From an uncultured Bacteroidales bacterium (lineage in GTDB: Bacteria > Bacteroidota > Bacteroidia > Bacteroidales > UBA932), in the NCBI GenBank assembly GCA_947303465.1, contig CAMYYI010000021.1, positions 1-37,532 on the forward strand: 37,532 nucleotides of DNA, written 5' to 3'. The notes beneath the pieces were generated by a model. The model searched no databases and was not told the origin of the DNA. It saw only the letters and a program-made list of their open reading frames with translations. Each line of letters opens with the position of its first letter. Position 1 is the stretch's first letter. Position numbers and translations under genes: made by a program. Positions 1-10,399 of the stretch are shown here, in pieces.

Positions 1-874
1 TCATGATGGAACGGTCCTCCTTGTCGGCGGTGCCGCGGAAGAGGGAGTTGCGGTCTATCTCGGCGTACAGCGTGTCGGCTTTCTTCTGGTCAATGGCGTG
101 CATTGCATCCAGGCCTCCTATGCCCTTGAGCCACTTGAGCGTCTCTTTCATCACGAAAATGGAGAACACGGGGGGCGTGTTGAACATGGAGAGCTTGTCG
201 ATATGCGTACGCAGGTCGAGCATGGTGGGTATGTAGCGGCTCACCTTGCCCAAAAGGTCCTTCTTGATGATGTAGAAGGTGACGCCGGCAGGGCCCGCGT
301 TCTTCTGCGCACCACCGTAGATCATTGCATACTTGCTTACATCGACCTTGCGGCTGAGGATGTCGGAGGACATGTCGGCGATGAGGGGGACGGGGCAGTC
401 GTAATCCGTCTTGATCTCGGTGCCGTAAATGGTATTATTGGTGGTTATGTGCAGATAGTCGATGTCGGTAGGAATCTCGTATCCCTTGGGAATGTAGCAG
501 TAGTTGCGGTCCTTGGAGCAGGCGATGGCGTATGCCTCTCCGATGCCTTGTGCCTCCTTGAGGGCCTTGTGCGCCCATACGCCGGTATCCAGGTATGCAG
601 CCTTCTTCTCGAGATAATTCATTGCCACATATAGGAAACCCATGCTTGCGCCGCCGCCCAGGAACACCACTTCGTAGTCATCGGGGATATTGAGGAGCTC
701 CTTCCACAGGGCGCGGCATTCATCCATTACTGCATCCCACTCCTTGGTGCGGTGGGAGATCGATATAAGGGAGACACCGGTACCGCTGAAGTTTTTCAGG
801 GCTTCGATTGAATTGTCGATCGCCACCTGTGGCAGCAGGCAGGGACCGGCGTTGAATACGTGAACTTTAGCCAT
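1..874 (-). CDS. serC: Phosphoserine aminotransferase SerC, 3' end cut by window edge
   Basis: PLP-dependent transaminase converting 3-phosphohydroxypyruvate and glutamate to 3-phosphoserine in serine synthesis; it also acts in the pyridoxal phosphate pathway in bacteria that use the PdxB route. The reverse strand reads open for 291 codons from ATG at 872-874 to the window edge. It begins [15 protein letters not shown], the family N-terminus, contains [10 protein letters not shown] for cofactor phosphate binding and has the Schiff-base lysine at about residue 191 in [11 protein letters not shown]. About 70 C-terminal residues should lie outside the window. It follows yigZ on the same strand after 10 bp, so the two probably share a transcript. 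The product is cytoplasmic. Confidence 0.96.
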   Translation of the reverse strand, partial: MAKVHVFNAGPCLLPQVAIDNSIEALKNFSGTGVSLISISHRTKEWDAVMDECRALWKELLNIPDDYEVVFLGGGASMGFLYVAMNYLEKKAAYLDTGVWAHKALKEAQGIGEAYAIACSKDRNYCYIPKGYEIPTDIDYLHITTNNTIYGTEIKTDYDCPVPLIADMSSDILSRKVDVSKYAMIYGGAQKNAGPAGVTFYIIKKDLLGKVSRYIPTMLDLRTHIDKLSMFNTPPVFSIFVMKETLKWLKGIGGLDAMHAIDQKKADTLYAEIDRNSLFRGTADKEDRSIM

Positions 875-884
875 AGCGTTATAA

Positions 885-1481
885 TTACAATAAGTTTACA
901 AATTTACAGATAGTCTGCGTTCTTTCCAAAAAAACTTCCTGGAGGCTGCGGCGCACCCTGAGTTCCATACAGCACTGCTCTCCGAAATCCCTCGCACGCT
1001 GGGGGAGGTCAAGGTCCTTGACTATTTTCATCATCTGGGGCATGGCGTCGTAGCCGAAGCCCACGCGGTACCAGTTGCCGGCAATCTTTTCGGTTGCGGG
1101 TGCATCGGCAATGGCATCGGCGCTGGAGCTTTTGTATGCTTTGATGAGGCCGGGCACTCCGAGCTTGATGCCTCCGAAATAGCGGACCACGACGACGAGG
1201 ATATCACTGAGTCCGGCAGAGTCTATCTGGCCGAGAATCGGCCGTCCAGCCGTGCCCGAAGGCTCTCCGTCATCGCTGGAACGCCATATTTCGCCTGCCG
1301 CGCCTATGCGGTAGGCGTAGCAGTGATGGCGGGCGTCATGATACTCTTTTCGGAATCCGGCTACCAGCTCCCTAACATCATCTTCAGTCTCTACCGGAAT
1401 GGCAAAAGCGAGGAAACGGCTGCCATTGTCTTTATACAGCCCCTCCCCGCGGGAAGAAATACTTTTGTAAATATCGCTCAT
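885..1481 (-). CDS. YigZ/IMPACT family protein (UPF0029)
   Basis: 198 residues, the usual length for bacterial YigZ. The N-terminal UPF0029 (Impact) domain shows the signature [13 protein letters not shown] near residues 71-83 and [20 protein letters not shown] near 97-116. The C-terminal ~60 residues match the DUF1949-type ferredoxin-like domain. The eukaryotic relative IMPACT regulates the GCN2 kinase; the biochemical role of the bacterial protein is not established, so no reaction is assigned. It is first in a minus-strand pair with serC. A TAACTTTG -7 element ends 7 bp before its ATG, implying an almost leaderless mRNA. The gene is divergent from the PRiA4-like gene at 1543. Confidence 0.9.
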   Translation of the reverse strand: MSDIYKSISSRGEGLYKDNGSRFLAFAIPVETEDDVRELVAGFRKEYHDARHHCYAYRIGAAGEIWRSSDDGEPSGTAGRPILGQIDSAGLSDILVVVVRYFGGIKLGVPGLIKAYKSSSADAIADAPATEKIAGNWYRVGFGYDAMPQMMKIVKDLDLPQRARDFGEQCCMELRVRRSLQEVFLERTQTICKFVNLL

Positions 1482-1488
1482 CCGGAGC

Positions 1489-1496
1489 CAAAGTTA
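1489..1496 (-). promoter_or_regulatory. -7 promoter element of yigZ-serC
   Basis: Reads TAACTTTG on the minus strand, a full match to the Bacteroidota TAnnTTTG -7 consensus. Only 7 bases separate it from the yigZ ATG, so the predicted transcript starts at or within a few bases of the start codon. No clear -33 TTTG is seen. Confidence 0.6.
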
Positions 1497-1508
1497 GCGG
1501 TTTTTTTG

Positions 1509-1516
1509 TATCTTCG
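1509..1516 (+). promoter_or_regulatory. -7 promoter element of the PRiA4-like gene
   Basis: Reads TATCTTCG, one mismatch from TAnnTTTG, 26 bases before the ATG at 1543. It is divergent from the yigZ promoter, and both lie within about 30 bp. Confidence 0.45.
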
Positions 1517-1542
1517 CATATTGATTTTGTGAAAAGACTATT

Positions 1543-2088
1543 ATGATTTACACGTACAGGGTAACACTGGAAGGGATTAAGGGCTTCTACAGAGTTTATA
1601 AGGTAGACGGCAACCACTCTCTGTACACCTTCCACAAGCAGCTTCGCGCAGATCTGGAGTTCACCGTTGACCAGCCCATCCTTTTCAAGGCTTTCGACGC
1701 AAACGGAGACGTGGCTGCGCGTTATGCCCTGCAGGACCTGGGTTCCGGTACCGTAGACGCCGTTTCCGTTGCCAAAACCGTCAAGGACGGCATAGTTAAG
1801 TTCGTGTATTTCTATGATATAGCCGCCCGCAAAAGCGTTACCATCACCCTGGAGGGCGAGGAGGCCGGCAGTATCGCAGCGCCTACGGTGGTGGACACCA
1901 AGGGCCCCGTTCCCCTGGAGTTCGAAAACGGATACGTTGCTTTCGAGGACCTTCCCCAGCAGCACCGCAAGCTTCCGGGCATCCCGGGCGGTGACGATGA
2001 CGAGGACGAGGACGATGATGACGAAGATGATGCAGACGAGGACGACGAAGAGAAGGAAGAAATCATCTACGACGAGGACGAGAATTAA
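1543..2088 (+). CDS. PRiA4 ORF3-like domain protein with poly-acidic tail
   Basis: 181 residues. The N-terminal ~145 residues (opening MIYTYRVTLEGIKGFYRVYK) resemble the plasmid pRiA4b ORF-3-like fold common as a small stand-alone protein in Bacteroidetes, with the pattern of short beta strands and a Y/F-x-F-Y-D-I segment near residue 90. From about residue 148 the protein is almost pure Asp/Glu (GDDDEDEDDDDEDDADEDDE and on), a highly acidic unstructured tail. It has no signal peptide, so it is probably cytoplasmic. Function is unknown. The gene stands alone between divergent yigZ and the downstream DUF1015 gene, which has its own promoter-like element. Family assignment is from memory of N-terminal pattern and is moderately sure. 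Confidence 0.75.
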   Translation: MIYTYRVTLEGIKGFYRVYKVDGNHSLYTFHKQLRADLEFTVDQPILFKAFDANGDVAARYALQDLGSGTVDAVSVAKTVKDGIVKFVYFYDIAARKSVTITLEGEEAGSIAAPTVVDTKGPVPLEFENGYVAFEDLPQQHRKLPGIPGGDDDEDEDDDDEDDADEDDEEKEEIIYDEDEN

Positions 2089-2119
2089 GATTCCTCTTGC
2101 TTTTTAAATAAATAATTCG

Positions 2120-2127
2120 TACCTTCG
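2120..2127 (+). promoter_or_regulatory. -7-like element before the DUF1015-recQ-dnaG-metG operon
   Basis: Reads TACCTTCG, one mismatch from TAnnTTTG, 16 bases before the ATG at 2144. It is the only promoter-like element I see before the long coupled operon that follows. Confidence 0.4.
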
Positions 2128-2143
2128 GTTAAATTAATAACCT

Positions 2144-3412
2144 ATGGTACGAGTAAAACCTTTTTCAGCTATCAGGCCTCCGCGCAAACTCGTGACGGAG
2201 GTGGCGTGCCCGCCGTATGATGTTCTCAATTCCCAGGAAGCCAAGAAAATGGCGGGGGAGAAGTCGCTGCTCCACATTACCAGGCCGGAAATAGATTTCG
2301 ATCCTATCGCCGGCGAGCATGAGCAGCGGACATACGACCGCGCAGTAGAGAATTTCAAGACCTGGCAGAAGAATGGCTGGCTGGTCCGTGAAGACAAAGA
2401 GAAATACTATATCTATGCTCAGACCATGGGCAAGCGCACCCAGTATGGCATAGTCCTCTGCGCACATACGGACGATTATGCAAACGGCGTAATCAAGAAG
2501 CACGAGCTCACCCGCAAGGACAAGGAAGATGACCGCATGATACACGTGCGCATACAGAATGCCAACATCGAGCCTGTTTTCTTCGCTTTCAAGGACCATG
2601 CGGAGCTCGGCGAAATAATCGCCAGGACCGCAGCGGGCGCTCCCGAATACAAGTTTACGGACGAGAACAATTTCATCCATACCTTCTGGGTCATAAATGA
2701 CGATGCGGTAAATGCGCGGATTACCGAGATATTTACCAACGACATAGACGCTTTCTATGTGGCCGACGGTCACCATCGTACCGCTGCCGCCGCGCGCGTC
2801 GGAGCAGAAAAGAAGGCCCAGAACCCCAATCATACCGGGGATGAGGAGTACAACTACTTCATGGCGGTGTGTTTCCCTGAGAGCCAGCTGAAGATATTGG
2901 ACTACAACCGTGTGGTCAAAGATCTTAACGGGTTGAGTCCCGAGGAGTTCCTCAAGTCCATGGAGGAGGATTTCGAAGTGACGCTTGCCTCAAAACCTCG
3001 TTGCGGTCGTCCCGCCAAGCCATATAGTCCCACAGGCCTGCACAATTTCTCCATGTATCTTGGAGACAAATGGTACAGCCTCACTGCAAAGTCCGGCAGA
3101 TACGATGACTCCGACCCTATCGGGGTACTGGATGTGACCATACTCTCCAATCTGGTGCTGGACAAGATATTGGGAATCAAGGATCTTCGAACGGATAAGC
3201 GCATAGACTTCGTGGGTGGAATCCGCGGTCTCGGAGAGCTTTCCCGCAGGGTGGACAGCGGAGAGATGAAGGTGGCTTTCGCCCTTTATCCGGTATCCAT
3301 GCAGCAGCTTATCAATATTGCCGATACCGGCAATATCATGCCTCCCAAGACCACATGGTTTGAACCTAAACTCCGTTCCGGACTTGCCATACACACCTTA
3401 GACGAGAATTGA
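2144..3412 (+). CDS. DUF1015 family protein
   Basis: 422 residues, the usual family length. It opens MVRVKPFSAIRPP and continues with ACPPYDVLN, both signatures of DUF1015, and carries the conserved ADGHHRTAAAARV motif near residue 205-217. No catalytic activity is established for the family. In Bacteroidetes it commonly sits beside serC and serA; here it is 1.3 kb from serC and divergent from it, which supports the identification. No signal peptide is seen. Its TGA shares one base with the recQ ATG, so recQ translation is probably coupled to it. Confidence 0.9.
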   Translation: MVRVKPFSAIRPPRKLVTEVACPPYDVLNSQEAKKMAGEKSLLHITRPEIDFDPIAGEHEQRTYDRAVENFKTWQKNGWLVREDKEKYYIYAQTMGKRTQYGIVLCAHTDDYANGVIKKHELTRKDKEDDRMIHVRIQNANIEPVFFAFKDHAELGEIIARTAAGAPEYKFTDENNFIHTFWVINDDAVNARITEIFTNDIDAFYVADGHHRTAAAARVGAEKKAQNPNHTGDEEYNYFMAVCFPESQLKILDYNRVVKDLNGLSPEEFLKSMEEDFEVTLASKPRCGRPAKPYSPTGLHNFSMYLGDKWYSLTAKSGRYDDSDPIGVLDVTILSNLVLDKILGIKDLRTDKRIDFVGGIRGLGELSRRVDSGEMKVAFALYPVSMQQLINIADTGNIMPPKTTWFEPKLRSGLAIHTLDEN

Positions 3413-5637
3413 TGAACATCGACTCCGCGACCATACACGAAACTCTCAAGAACTTTTTTGGTTACGACACCTTCAAAGGAGACCAGGAAAGGGTGATACG
3501 GCATCTGATGGAGGGCGGCGACGCATTCGTGCTGATGCCCACCGGAGGTGGCAAATCGCTGTGCTACCAGTTGCCGGCCATACTCATGGACGGCACTGCT
3601 ATAGTGATTTCTCCCCTTATCGCCTTGATGAAGAACCAGGTAGACCTCTTGCGCGGATTCGAGGCCGGCTCCGGTGCCGGGAGCATAGCTCATTTTTTGA
3701 ATTCTTCGCTAAGCAAGGCGCAGATAGAGGAAGTGCGGGCGGATCTGCTTGCCGGCAAGACCAAAATCCTCTACGTGGCTCCTGAATCCCTCACCAAGGA
3801 AGAGAATGTGGCGCTGCTCCGGGAAGTGAAGATATCGTTCTATGCCGTGGATGAGGCCCACTGTATTTCCGAATGGGGGCACGACTTCCGGCCGGAGTAC
3901 CGCCGCATACGTGCCCTTGTGGACGAAATAGGCCGACTGCCCATCATTGCGCTCACTGCCACGGCTACCCCTAAGGTTCAGAGCGATATCCTGAAGAACC
4001 TGGGCATACAGGGGGCCGCGGTCTTCAAGTCTTCTTTCAACCGTCCCAACCTCTACTATGAGGTGCGCGACAAGCAGGACGTGGAGAAGGACATGATAAA
4101 GTACATAAAGCAGAATCCCGGCAAATCAGGAATCGTTTATTGCCTCAGCCGCAAGAAGGTGGAAGAGATAGCTCAGCTTCTGTGTATCAACGGTATACAG
4201 GCCCGTCCGTACCATGCGGGACTGGATGCCAAGACGCGGGCGGAGAATCAGGACGCATTCCTGTCGGAGGAGATTTCCGTCATAGTCGCCACCATTGCAT
4301 TTGGAATGGGCATAGACAAGCCCGATGTGCGATTCGTAATCCATTACGACATTCCCAAGAGCATAGAGAGCTATTATCAGGAGACGGGGCGCGCCGGGCG
4401 TGACGGCAAGGAGGGCCGCTGCATAGACTACTACAGCTACAAGGACATACAGAAGCTGGAGAAGTTCATGCAGGGCAAGCCGGTGGCTGAGCAGGAAATC
4501 AGCCGGCAGCTGCTTGGCGAGGTGGTTGCATACGCAGAGTCCAACCAGTGCCGCAGAAAGTTGCTGCTCAACTACTTCGGAGAGGATTACCCTCAGGACA
4601 ACTGCGGTTCGTGCGACAATTGCGTGAATCCCAAGCCGCTCTTCGACGGCCGTGAGCAGATGAAACTGGTGATATCTCTCATAGAAGCCCTGCCGGAGCA
4701 CTTCAAGATAGAGCATCTGGCTAACATTCTCATAGGCAATCCCACCGCCATGGTGAAGTCTTACCAGCATGACGAGCTGCCATTCTACGGCAAGGGCAAG
4801 GACCATAGCGACAAGTTCTGGTGCACCGTTATACATCAGGGTCTTATCCTGCACATGCTGGAGAAGGAAATAGAGAGCTACGGGCTCATAGGAGTGACTG
4901 ACAAGGGACGGGAGTTCCTCAAGAATCCGTATGAGCTCAAGATGGTTGAGGACAGGGTCTTTACGGGCAACGGGGATACTGATGACGAAGAGGATGAGGA
5001 GACCGCTGCAGCCAACGCTGCTATGAAGGGCGGAGGCGGAGCCGGAGATCCCACCTTGCTTTCAATGCTGAAGGACCTCCGCAAGGATGTTGCCAGGAAG
5101 CTGAAACTGCAGCCGTGGATTATCTTTGGCGACCCTGCCCTGGACGACATGTCCATACTGTATCCTATCACCATAGAAGAGTTGCGCAACTGCCAGGGCG
5201 TGGGTGAAGGCAAAGCCAGAAAGTTCGGCGAGGAGTTCGTCAATCTCATACGCAAGTATGTAGAAGAGAATGAGATAACGCGTCCGGACGATTTCATAGT
5301 CAAATCTGCTCCCAGCAAATCCGCCAACAAGATATTCATCATCCAGAGCATAGACAAGTGCATGTCCCTGGAGGATATAGCAGAGGCCAAGGGCCTGGAG
5401 ATGGATGAACTGATGAGCGAGATAGAGGCTATCGTATCCACCGGCACCTCCCTCAATCTGAATTACTACATAGAGGAGACGCTGGACGAAGATATAGTGG
5501 AAGAGATTTACGAATATTTCCGAGACGAGGCTTCTTCCGATTCGCTGCAGGATGCCATTGAGGCCCTGGGACCGGATTATGATGAGATGGAGATTCGCCT
5601 GGTGCGCATAAAGTTCTTGTGTGAGATAGCTTCGTGA
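3412..5637 (+). CDS. recQ: ATP-dependent DNA helicase RecQ
   Basis: 741-residue 3'-5' superfamily 2 DNA helicase acting in recombination and replication-fork repair. Walker A is MPTGGGKSL at about 42-50, the DEAH box and RecQ-loop region reads VDEAHCISEWGHDFRPEYR, and motif VI is QETGRAGRDG. The zinc-binding part of the RQC domain has CRRKLLLNYFG followed by CGSCDNC. A linker rich in Asp/Glu and Gly near 520-545 precedes an HRDC domain (about 550-630), and a ~100-residue C-terminal extension typical of Bacteroidetes RecQ follows. I chose ATG 3412, which overlaps the DUF1015 stop by one base; a TTG one codon upstream is possible but unnecessary. It overlaps dnaG by 4 bp. Confidence 0.97.
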   Translation: MNIDSATIHETLKNFFGYDTFKGDQERVIRHLMEGGDAFVLMPTGGGKSLCYQLPAILMDGTAIVISPLIALMKNQVDLLRGFEAGSGAGSIAHFLNSSLSKAQIEEVRADLLAGKTKILYVAPESLTKEENVALLREVKISFYAVDEAHCISEWGHDFRPEYRRIRALVDEIGRLPIIALTATATPKVQSDILKNLGIQGAAVFKSSFNRPNLYYEVRDKQDVEKDMIKYIKQNPGKSGIVYCLSRKKVEEIAQLLCINGIQARPYHAGLDAKTRAENQDAFLSEEISVIVATIAFGMGIDKPDVRFVIHYDIPKSIESYYQETGRAGRDGKEGRCIDYYSYKDIQKLEKFMQGKPVAEQEISRQLLGEVVAYAESNQCRRKLLLNYFGEDYPQDNCGSCDNCVNPKPLFDGREQMKLVISLIEALPEHFKIEHLANILIGNPTAMVKSYQHDELPFYGKGKDHSDKFWCTVIHQGLILHMLEKEIESYGLIGVTDKGREFLKNPYELKMVEDRVFTGNGDTDDEEDEETAAANAAMKGGGGAGDPTLLSMLKDLRKDVARKLKLQPWIIFGDPALDDMSILYPITIEELRNCQGVGEGKARKFGEEFVNLIRKYVEENEITRPDDFIVKSAPSKSANKIFIIQSIDKCMSLEDIAEAKGLEMDELMSEIEAIVSTGTSLNLNYYIEETLDEDIVEEIYEYFRDEASSDSLQDAIEALGPDYDEMEIRLVRIKFLCEIAS

Positions 5638-7688
5638 TACCGCAGGAGACAGTCAATCTTATACTCGATACTGCCAGGATAGAGGACGTAGTCGGGGATT
5701 TCGTGACGCTGAAGCGCCGCGGTGCCAACTATGTGGCCTGCTGTCCCTTCCATAACGAAAAGACGCCTTCTTTCTATGTGTCGCCGGCCAAGGGCATTTA
5801 CAAGTGCTTCGGCTGCGGCAAGTCCGGCTCGGCAGTGGGCTTTGTGATGGAGCATGAGCACAGCTCCTATGTGGATGCGTTGCGCTATCTGGCCGCCAAA
5901 TACAAGATAGACATAGTAGAAGAGGAGGAATCCGCGGAGGAGATAGCACGCCGGCAGCGGCGAGAGAGCCTTCTGCTGGTGAGCGAGTTTGCCCAGAAGT
6001 TTTTTGCTTCACAGCTGCAGACGCCGGAGGGGCGTGCCGTGGGTTACGAATATCTCCGAAAGCGCGGGCTGGAGGACGCCACCATCGCCCGTTTCGGGCT
6101 GGGGTGGGCTCCGTCCGGCAAAACGGCTCTTGCAGACGCCGCCGTGGCCGCAGGCTACAAGATGGAGTATATAATTGCGGCCGGTCTTGCGGTGCAGCGG
6201 GAAGACGGCAGCGTGGTGGACAAGTTCCGCGAGCGGGTGATGTTCCCCATCCATTCCGTGAGCGGCAGGGTGCTGGCATTCAGTGGCAGAACCCTTCATG
6301 CCGACAATCCTGCAAAGTACGTTAACTCCCCGGAAACAGAGATTTACATCAAAAGCCGTAACCTTCTGGGAATATGGTTCGCAAAGAGTGAAATCTCCCG
6401 TAGCGGCAAGTGCATACTGGTAGAGGGCAATCTGGATATGGTGACCATGCACCAGCTTGGTATTACCAACGTGGTGGCATCCTGTGGCACATCGCTCACC
6501 GTTGAACAGATACGTCTCATGCATAAGTTCACTGAGAATGTGACCATTATGTACGATGGCGACTCCGCCGGTATCCATGCCGCCCTTCGCGGCATCAACC
6601 TGGTTCTGGCTGAAGGACTGAATGTTAAGATAGTGCTGTTGCCGGAAGGGGAGGACCCGGATTCCTTCGCCCGCAAGAACACCCTGCCCCAGATGCAGGA
6701 GTACATAGCTTCCGGCGAGAGGGACTTCATAGAGTTCAAGACGGATTTGCTGCTCGCCGAGGCTGGAAACGACCCCCTGAAGCGGGCCGAGCTTATAAAC
6801 GATATAGCGGATACTATTGCCGAGATTCCGGATCCGGTCAAGCGCTCCGTGTATGTTGATACGGTGGCACTGCGCTTCGGTATCGAGTCGTCTATCCTGT
6901 TCCAGAGGATTGCAGGAGTACGCCGGAAGAAAACGGAAGAGGCGGCCCGTGAGCGTCAGCGGGGGTACTCGGCGGCGCCGGGGGATACGGTCGCGGGGAC
7001 AGAAGACCCGGCTACGTCCGTCCTCGCTGATTCCGCTGCAGGCAGCGGGCTGCGGCCGAGTAACGCCGGCCCTTCTTCCCCGTCTCCCGATTTATCCCCC
7101 GGCGCAGGAGTATACTTCGAGAACCGTACGCTGGCACCGGCGGAACGCGACCTGCTCTATTTCCTGATGCGCTATGGTCGCGAGCCTCTGGATTTCGAGA
7201 GCGATTCGCCGTACTATTCGGGAGACGAAGACAGCAAGCCTATAGTGGCCGATTTCATCCGCGAATCCATGGAGGCAGACGACAGCTGCTTTGCCAACAG
7301 TTGGTATAAACTGCTGTACGACAATTATATGCGGCTATACGACGAGGGCCTTCCGCAAGATGCCATAGTGCGCTCATTACTGAATTGCGAAGACCGCACC
7401 CTCGCCAATCTTGCAGCCTCCTTCTCCACAGAGAAGTACCAGCTCACGGTGGGGGCTTTCGAGGCCGCACTTACCACCACATCCAGTTTCCTTGTAAGCG
7501 GTGTGCCCAAGGCCATCATGGTCTATGCAGAGCGCCGCGTACAGGACAGGCTGGACACTTTACGGCACTCGCTTGCGTCTGCAGGCCCCGACGAACAGAT
7601 GAGCATGATGCAGGAAATGCTGAAGCTGCAGGCAGCCCAGCGCCGCATCAGACAAAAGATAGGAAGAGAAAAAACTGATAAGTTATGA
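5634..7688 (+). CDS. dnaG: DNA primase DnaG
   Basis: 684 residues; synthesises RNA primers for DNA replication at the fork. The CHC2 zinc finger is at the N-terminus ([13 protein letters not shown] with C37 and H40, then KCFGCGKSG with C58 and C61). The catalytic TOPRIM domain follows, with EGNLDM in place of the common EGYxD and the metal-binding [15 protein letters not shown] Pro/Ser/Ala-rich linker near residues 445-490 separates the catalytic core from the C-terminal helicase-binding domain. The start is GTG within a GTGA overlap with the recQ stop, the only plausible start upstream of the zinc finger. The gene overlaps metG by ATGA. Placement between recQ and metG rather than with rpoD is a lineage arrangement. 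Confidence 0.97.
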   Translation: MIPQETVNLILDTARIEDVVGDFVTLKRRGANYVACCPFHNEKTPSFYVSPAKGIYKCFGCGKSGSAVGFVMEHEHSSYVDALRYLAAKYKIDIVEEEESAEEIARRQRRESLLLVSEFAQKFFASQLQTPEGRAVGYEYLRKRGLEDATIARFGLGWAPSGKTALADAAVAAGYKMEYIIAAGLAVQREDGSVVDKFRERVMFPIHSVSGRVLAFSGRTLHADNPAKYVNSPETEIYIKSRNLLGIWFAKSEISRSGKCILVEGNLDMVTMHQLGITNVVASCGTSLTVEQIRLMHKFTENVTIMYDGDSAGIHAALRGINLVLAEGLNVKIVLLPEGEDPDSFARKNTLPQMQEYIASGERDFIEFKTDLLLAEAGNDPLKRAELINDIADTIAEIPDPVKRSVYVDTVALRFGIESSILFQRIAGVRRKKTEEAARERQRGYSAAPGDTVAGTEDPATSVLADSAAGSGLRPSNAGPSSPSPDLSPGAGVYFENRTLAPAERDLLYFLMRYGREPLDFESDSPYYSGDEDSKPIVADFIRESMEADDSCFANSWYKLLYDNYMRLYDEGLPQDAIVRSLLNCEDRTLANLAASFSTEKYQLTVGAFEAALTTTSSFLVSGVPKAIMVYAERRVQDRLDTLRHSLASAGPDEQMSMMQEMLKLQAAQRRIRQKIGREKTDKL

Positions 7689-9820
7689 GCGAAAAGAAAA
7701 GGACTCTCGTAACCTGTGCCCTGCCGTATGCCAACGGCCCCGTGCACATTGGTCACCTGGCGGGCGTATACGTGCCTGCTGACATATACGTGCGCTACCT
7801 CCGTATGCGCGGCCGCGACGTTCTCTACGTCTGCGGTTCCGACGAGCATGGCGTCCCCATCACCATAAAGGCGCGGCAGCAGGGATGCAGCCCGCAGGAT
7901 ATAGTGGACCGCTACAACAAGATAATAAAGGACTCTTTCACCGGCCTGGGCATCAACTTCGATATCTACGGCCGCACAAGCTCCAAGATCCATTCGGAGG
8001 TGGCTTCGGAATTCTTCCGCAAGCTATACGACGAGGGTAAATTCATTACCCGTGAGAGCGAGCAGTATTACGATCCGGAGGCCAAGCAGTTCCTTGCAGA
8101 CCGCTATATCGTCGGTACCTGCCCCAAATGCGGCAACGAAGGGGCTTATGGCGACCAGTGCGAGAAATGCGGCAGCACCCTCAGCCCCGAGGAGCTTATA
8201 AATCCCCGGTCCAAACTGAGCGGCGCCGCTCCAATCAAAAAGAAGACAACCCACTGGTATCTGCCGCTTCAGGATTACGAGCAGTGGCTGCGGGAGTGGA
8301 TCCTGGAGGGCCATAAGGAGTGGCGTACCAATGTTTACGGTCAGGTTAAGAGCTGGCTGGACGGAGGATTGCAGCCCCGCGCCGTTACCCGTGACCTGGA
8401 CTGGGGCGTGCCGGTTCCCGTCGAGGGCGCCGAGGGCAAGGTGCTCTACGTGTGGTTCGACGCTCCCATCGGCTACATTTCCAACACAAAGGAACTGCTT
8501 CCGGACAGCTGGGAACAGTGGTGGAAGAGCGATGACACACGTCTGGTGCATTTCATAGGCAAAGACAACATTGTCTTCCATTGCATAGTTTTCCCTGCCA
8601 TGCTTAAGGCATACGGGGGATATATCCTGCCTGAGAATGTCCCTGCAAACGAGTTCCTGAACCTGGAGGGAGATAAGATTTCCACGTCCAGGGGCTGGGC
8701 GGTGTGGGCACACGAGTACCTGAATGACTTCCCGGGCAAGGAGGACGTGCTGCGTTATGTGCTTACCGCAAATGCTCCCCAGACTGCAGACAACGACTTC
8801 AGCTGGAAGGATTTCCAGACCCGCAACAACAGCGAGCTGGTGGCTATTTTCGGCAACTTCGTAAACCGTGCCGTAGTGCTTACCCACAAGTATTTCGGCG
8901 GCAAGGTCCCGGCCTGCGGTTCGCTGCTGGATGTGGACAAGGAGGTGCTGGCGGAGATTCCTGCCCTCAAGGCATCCATGGAAAAGAATCTGGAGAACTA
9001 TCGCTTCCGCGAGGCCCTCAAAGACGCCATGGGAATCGCCCGCGCCGGCAACAAATACATCTCGGACACCGAGCCATGGAAGACTGCAAAGGAGGATATG
9101 GAGCGTACCGCTACCATACTCAATATTTCCCTTCAGATCTGTGCTGACCTGGCTGTCGCGTTTGAACCGTTTACTCCTTTCGCTGCAGAGCGCCTGCGCA
9201 AGATGCTAAGAGTAGATTTTGAGGCCGGTTTCGATCATCGCCGCGCCGGAGAGGAGGGCTGCGCGCTTCACACTGGACGCAAGCCCGCTGTCGGCGTACC
9301 TGTACTCGACTGGGAACTGCTGGGCAGGCCTCAGATTCTGCCTGCAGGCCATGAGATAGGGGAGCCGGAGCTTCTGTTCGCCAAGATCGAGGATGACGCC
9401 ATCGACGCTCAGATGGCAAAGTTGGCCGCCATCAAGGAGGAGATCGAGGCCCGTGCCAAGGCGGAGGCCGCCAGGCAGGTGGCTCCGCAGAAGGACGAGT
9501 GTACTTTCGAGGACTTCGAGAAGATGGACATACGCACCGCCACCGTGCTCGAGGCTGAACGCGTTCCCAAGACCGACAAGTTGCTCAAACTTACCATCGA
9601 TACCGGTATCGACCGGCGTGTAATCGTCTCAGGCATAGCTGAATACTACAAGCCAGAGGATATGGTGGGCAAGCAGATCTGCATCCTTGCAAACCTCAAG
9701 CCCCGGGTAATCCGCGGCATCGAGAGCCACGGCATGATACTCATGGCAAAGCAGGGCGACGGCACCATGCGTTTCATCACCCCTCAGGAGATAGTCTCCA
9801 ACGGAGCCCAGGTGGGGTAA
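7685..9820 (+). CDS. metG: Methionine-tRNA ligase MetG with C-terminal tRNA-binding domain
   Basis: 711-residue class I aminoacyl-tRNA synthetase charging tRNA-Met. The HIGH signature is at 21-24 within [11 protein letters not shown]; a four-Cys zinc knuckle (CPKCG then CEKCG) lies near 145-165; the KMSKS loop is KISTS at 331-335. The anticodon-binding helical domain follows. The last ~105 residues form an EMAPII/Trbp111-like OB-fold ([18 protein letters not shown] to the end) that binds tRNA and commonly mediates dimerisation. Between them is a ~50-residue segment (about 515-565) with unusual Gly/Arg/His content but still in frame. It is last in the chain recQ-dnaG-metG and is followed after 15 bp by a lipoprotein gene. 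Confidence 0.97.
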   Translation: MSEKKRTLVTCALPYANGPVHIGHLAGVYVPADIYVRYLRMRGRDVLYVCGSDEHGVPITIKARQQGCSPQDIVDRYNKIIKDSFTGLGINFDIYGRTSSKIHSEVASEFFRKLYDEGKFITRESEQYYDPEAKQFLADRYIVGTCPKCGNEGAYGDQCEKCGSTLSPEELINPRSKLSGAAPIKKKTTHWYLPLQDYEQWLREWILEGHKEWRTNVYGQVKSWLDGGLQPRAVTRDLDWGVPVPVEGAEGKVLYVWFDAPIGYISNTKELLPDSWEQWWKSDDTRLVHFIGKDNIVFHCIVFPAMLKAYGGYILPENVPANEFLNLEGDKISTSRGWAVWAHEYLNDFPGKEDVLRYVLTANAPQTADNDFSWKDFQTRNNSELVAIFGNFVNRAVVLTHKYFGGKVPACGSLLDVDKEVLAEIPALKASMEKNLENYRFREALKDAMGIARAGNKYISDTEPWKTAKEDMERTATILNISLQICADLAVAFEPFTPFAAERLRKMLRVDFEAGFDHRRAGEEGCALHTGRKPAVGVPVLDWELLGRPQILPAGHEIGEPELLFAKIEDDAIDAQMAKLAAIKEEIEARAKAEAARQVAPQKDECTFEDFEKMDIRTATVLEAERVPKTDKLLKLTIDTGIDRRVIVSGIAEYYKPEDMVGKQICILANLKPRVIRGIESHGMILMAKQGDGTMRFITPQEIVSNGAQVG

Positions 9821-9835
9821 AAACCATAAAAGCTT

Positions 9836-10399
9836 ATGAAAAAATTATTACCATTTTTTGTTGTTCTGTTGCTGTTCGTTTCCGGATGTGCCGAAAAAGG
9901 CGTTGATAAATACGCAATGGAAGGATATGGTTGGGAACTGGTCAGCCAGAAATGGTCAAACGGCAAGAAGGAGCCCGTTACCTTGAATATGCAGGGCCTG
10001 TTTATTCAGGGTGATGGCACTTTTGATTACCGCGATTACGGTATCCATTGGATAGTGAATTACATTTATTACGACTGGCAATTCGAGAACAATGATCCGC
10101 CGCATTACGTAGAAACTGCTCCCAAGGACTTATATGGGCCCAAGTCAGGGAGTTATGTCTGTTCGTTGTCTTTCATAACCATAAGGCAAGTCAAGCCAAG
10201 CGACGGTAGAGAGCCATATGACGAGATTCTTTTTGACTTGCCATACAGCGCTTATGTAGGGAATTACCGTTTTATAAACAACGGGGATGAGTTCACCATT
10301 ACGAACGAAGAGGGGACCAAGTATCTGAAGTTCGAAAGGAGGAAGCACCTTTCATACCCCACAAACGCGAACTGGAGAGCCGCTTTCAGAACGAAATAA
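9836..10399 (+). CDS. Hypothetical lipoprotein
   Basis: 187 residues with a type II signal peptide (MKKLLPFFVVLLLFVSGC, lipidated Cys18). The mature protein is rich in Tyr, Trp and Asp, has no Cys and shows a beta-strand-like pattern; the GDGTFDYRDYG and GDEFTITNEEGTKYLKFE segments resemble lipocalin-like repeats, but I do not recognise a family. It follows metG after 15 bp with no promoter seen between, so it may be read through from the operon. Its last 48 bp overlap the 3' end of convergent rsmE, so the C-terminal tail after KYLKFERRK is probably not critical. Base composition is more AT-rich than in metG, which may mark a recent arrival. Confidence 0.75.
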   Translation: MKKLLPFFVVLLLFVSGCAEKGVDKYAMEGYGWELVSQKWSNGKKEPVTLNMQGLFIQGDGTFDYRDYGIHWIVNYIYYDWQFENNDPPHYVETAPKDLYGPKSGSYVCSLSFITIRQVKPSDGREPYDEILFDLPYSAYVGNYRFINNGDEFTITNEEGTKYLKFERRKHLSYPTNANWRAAFRTK

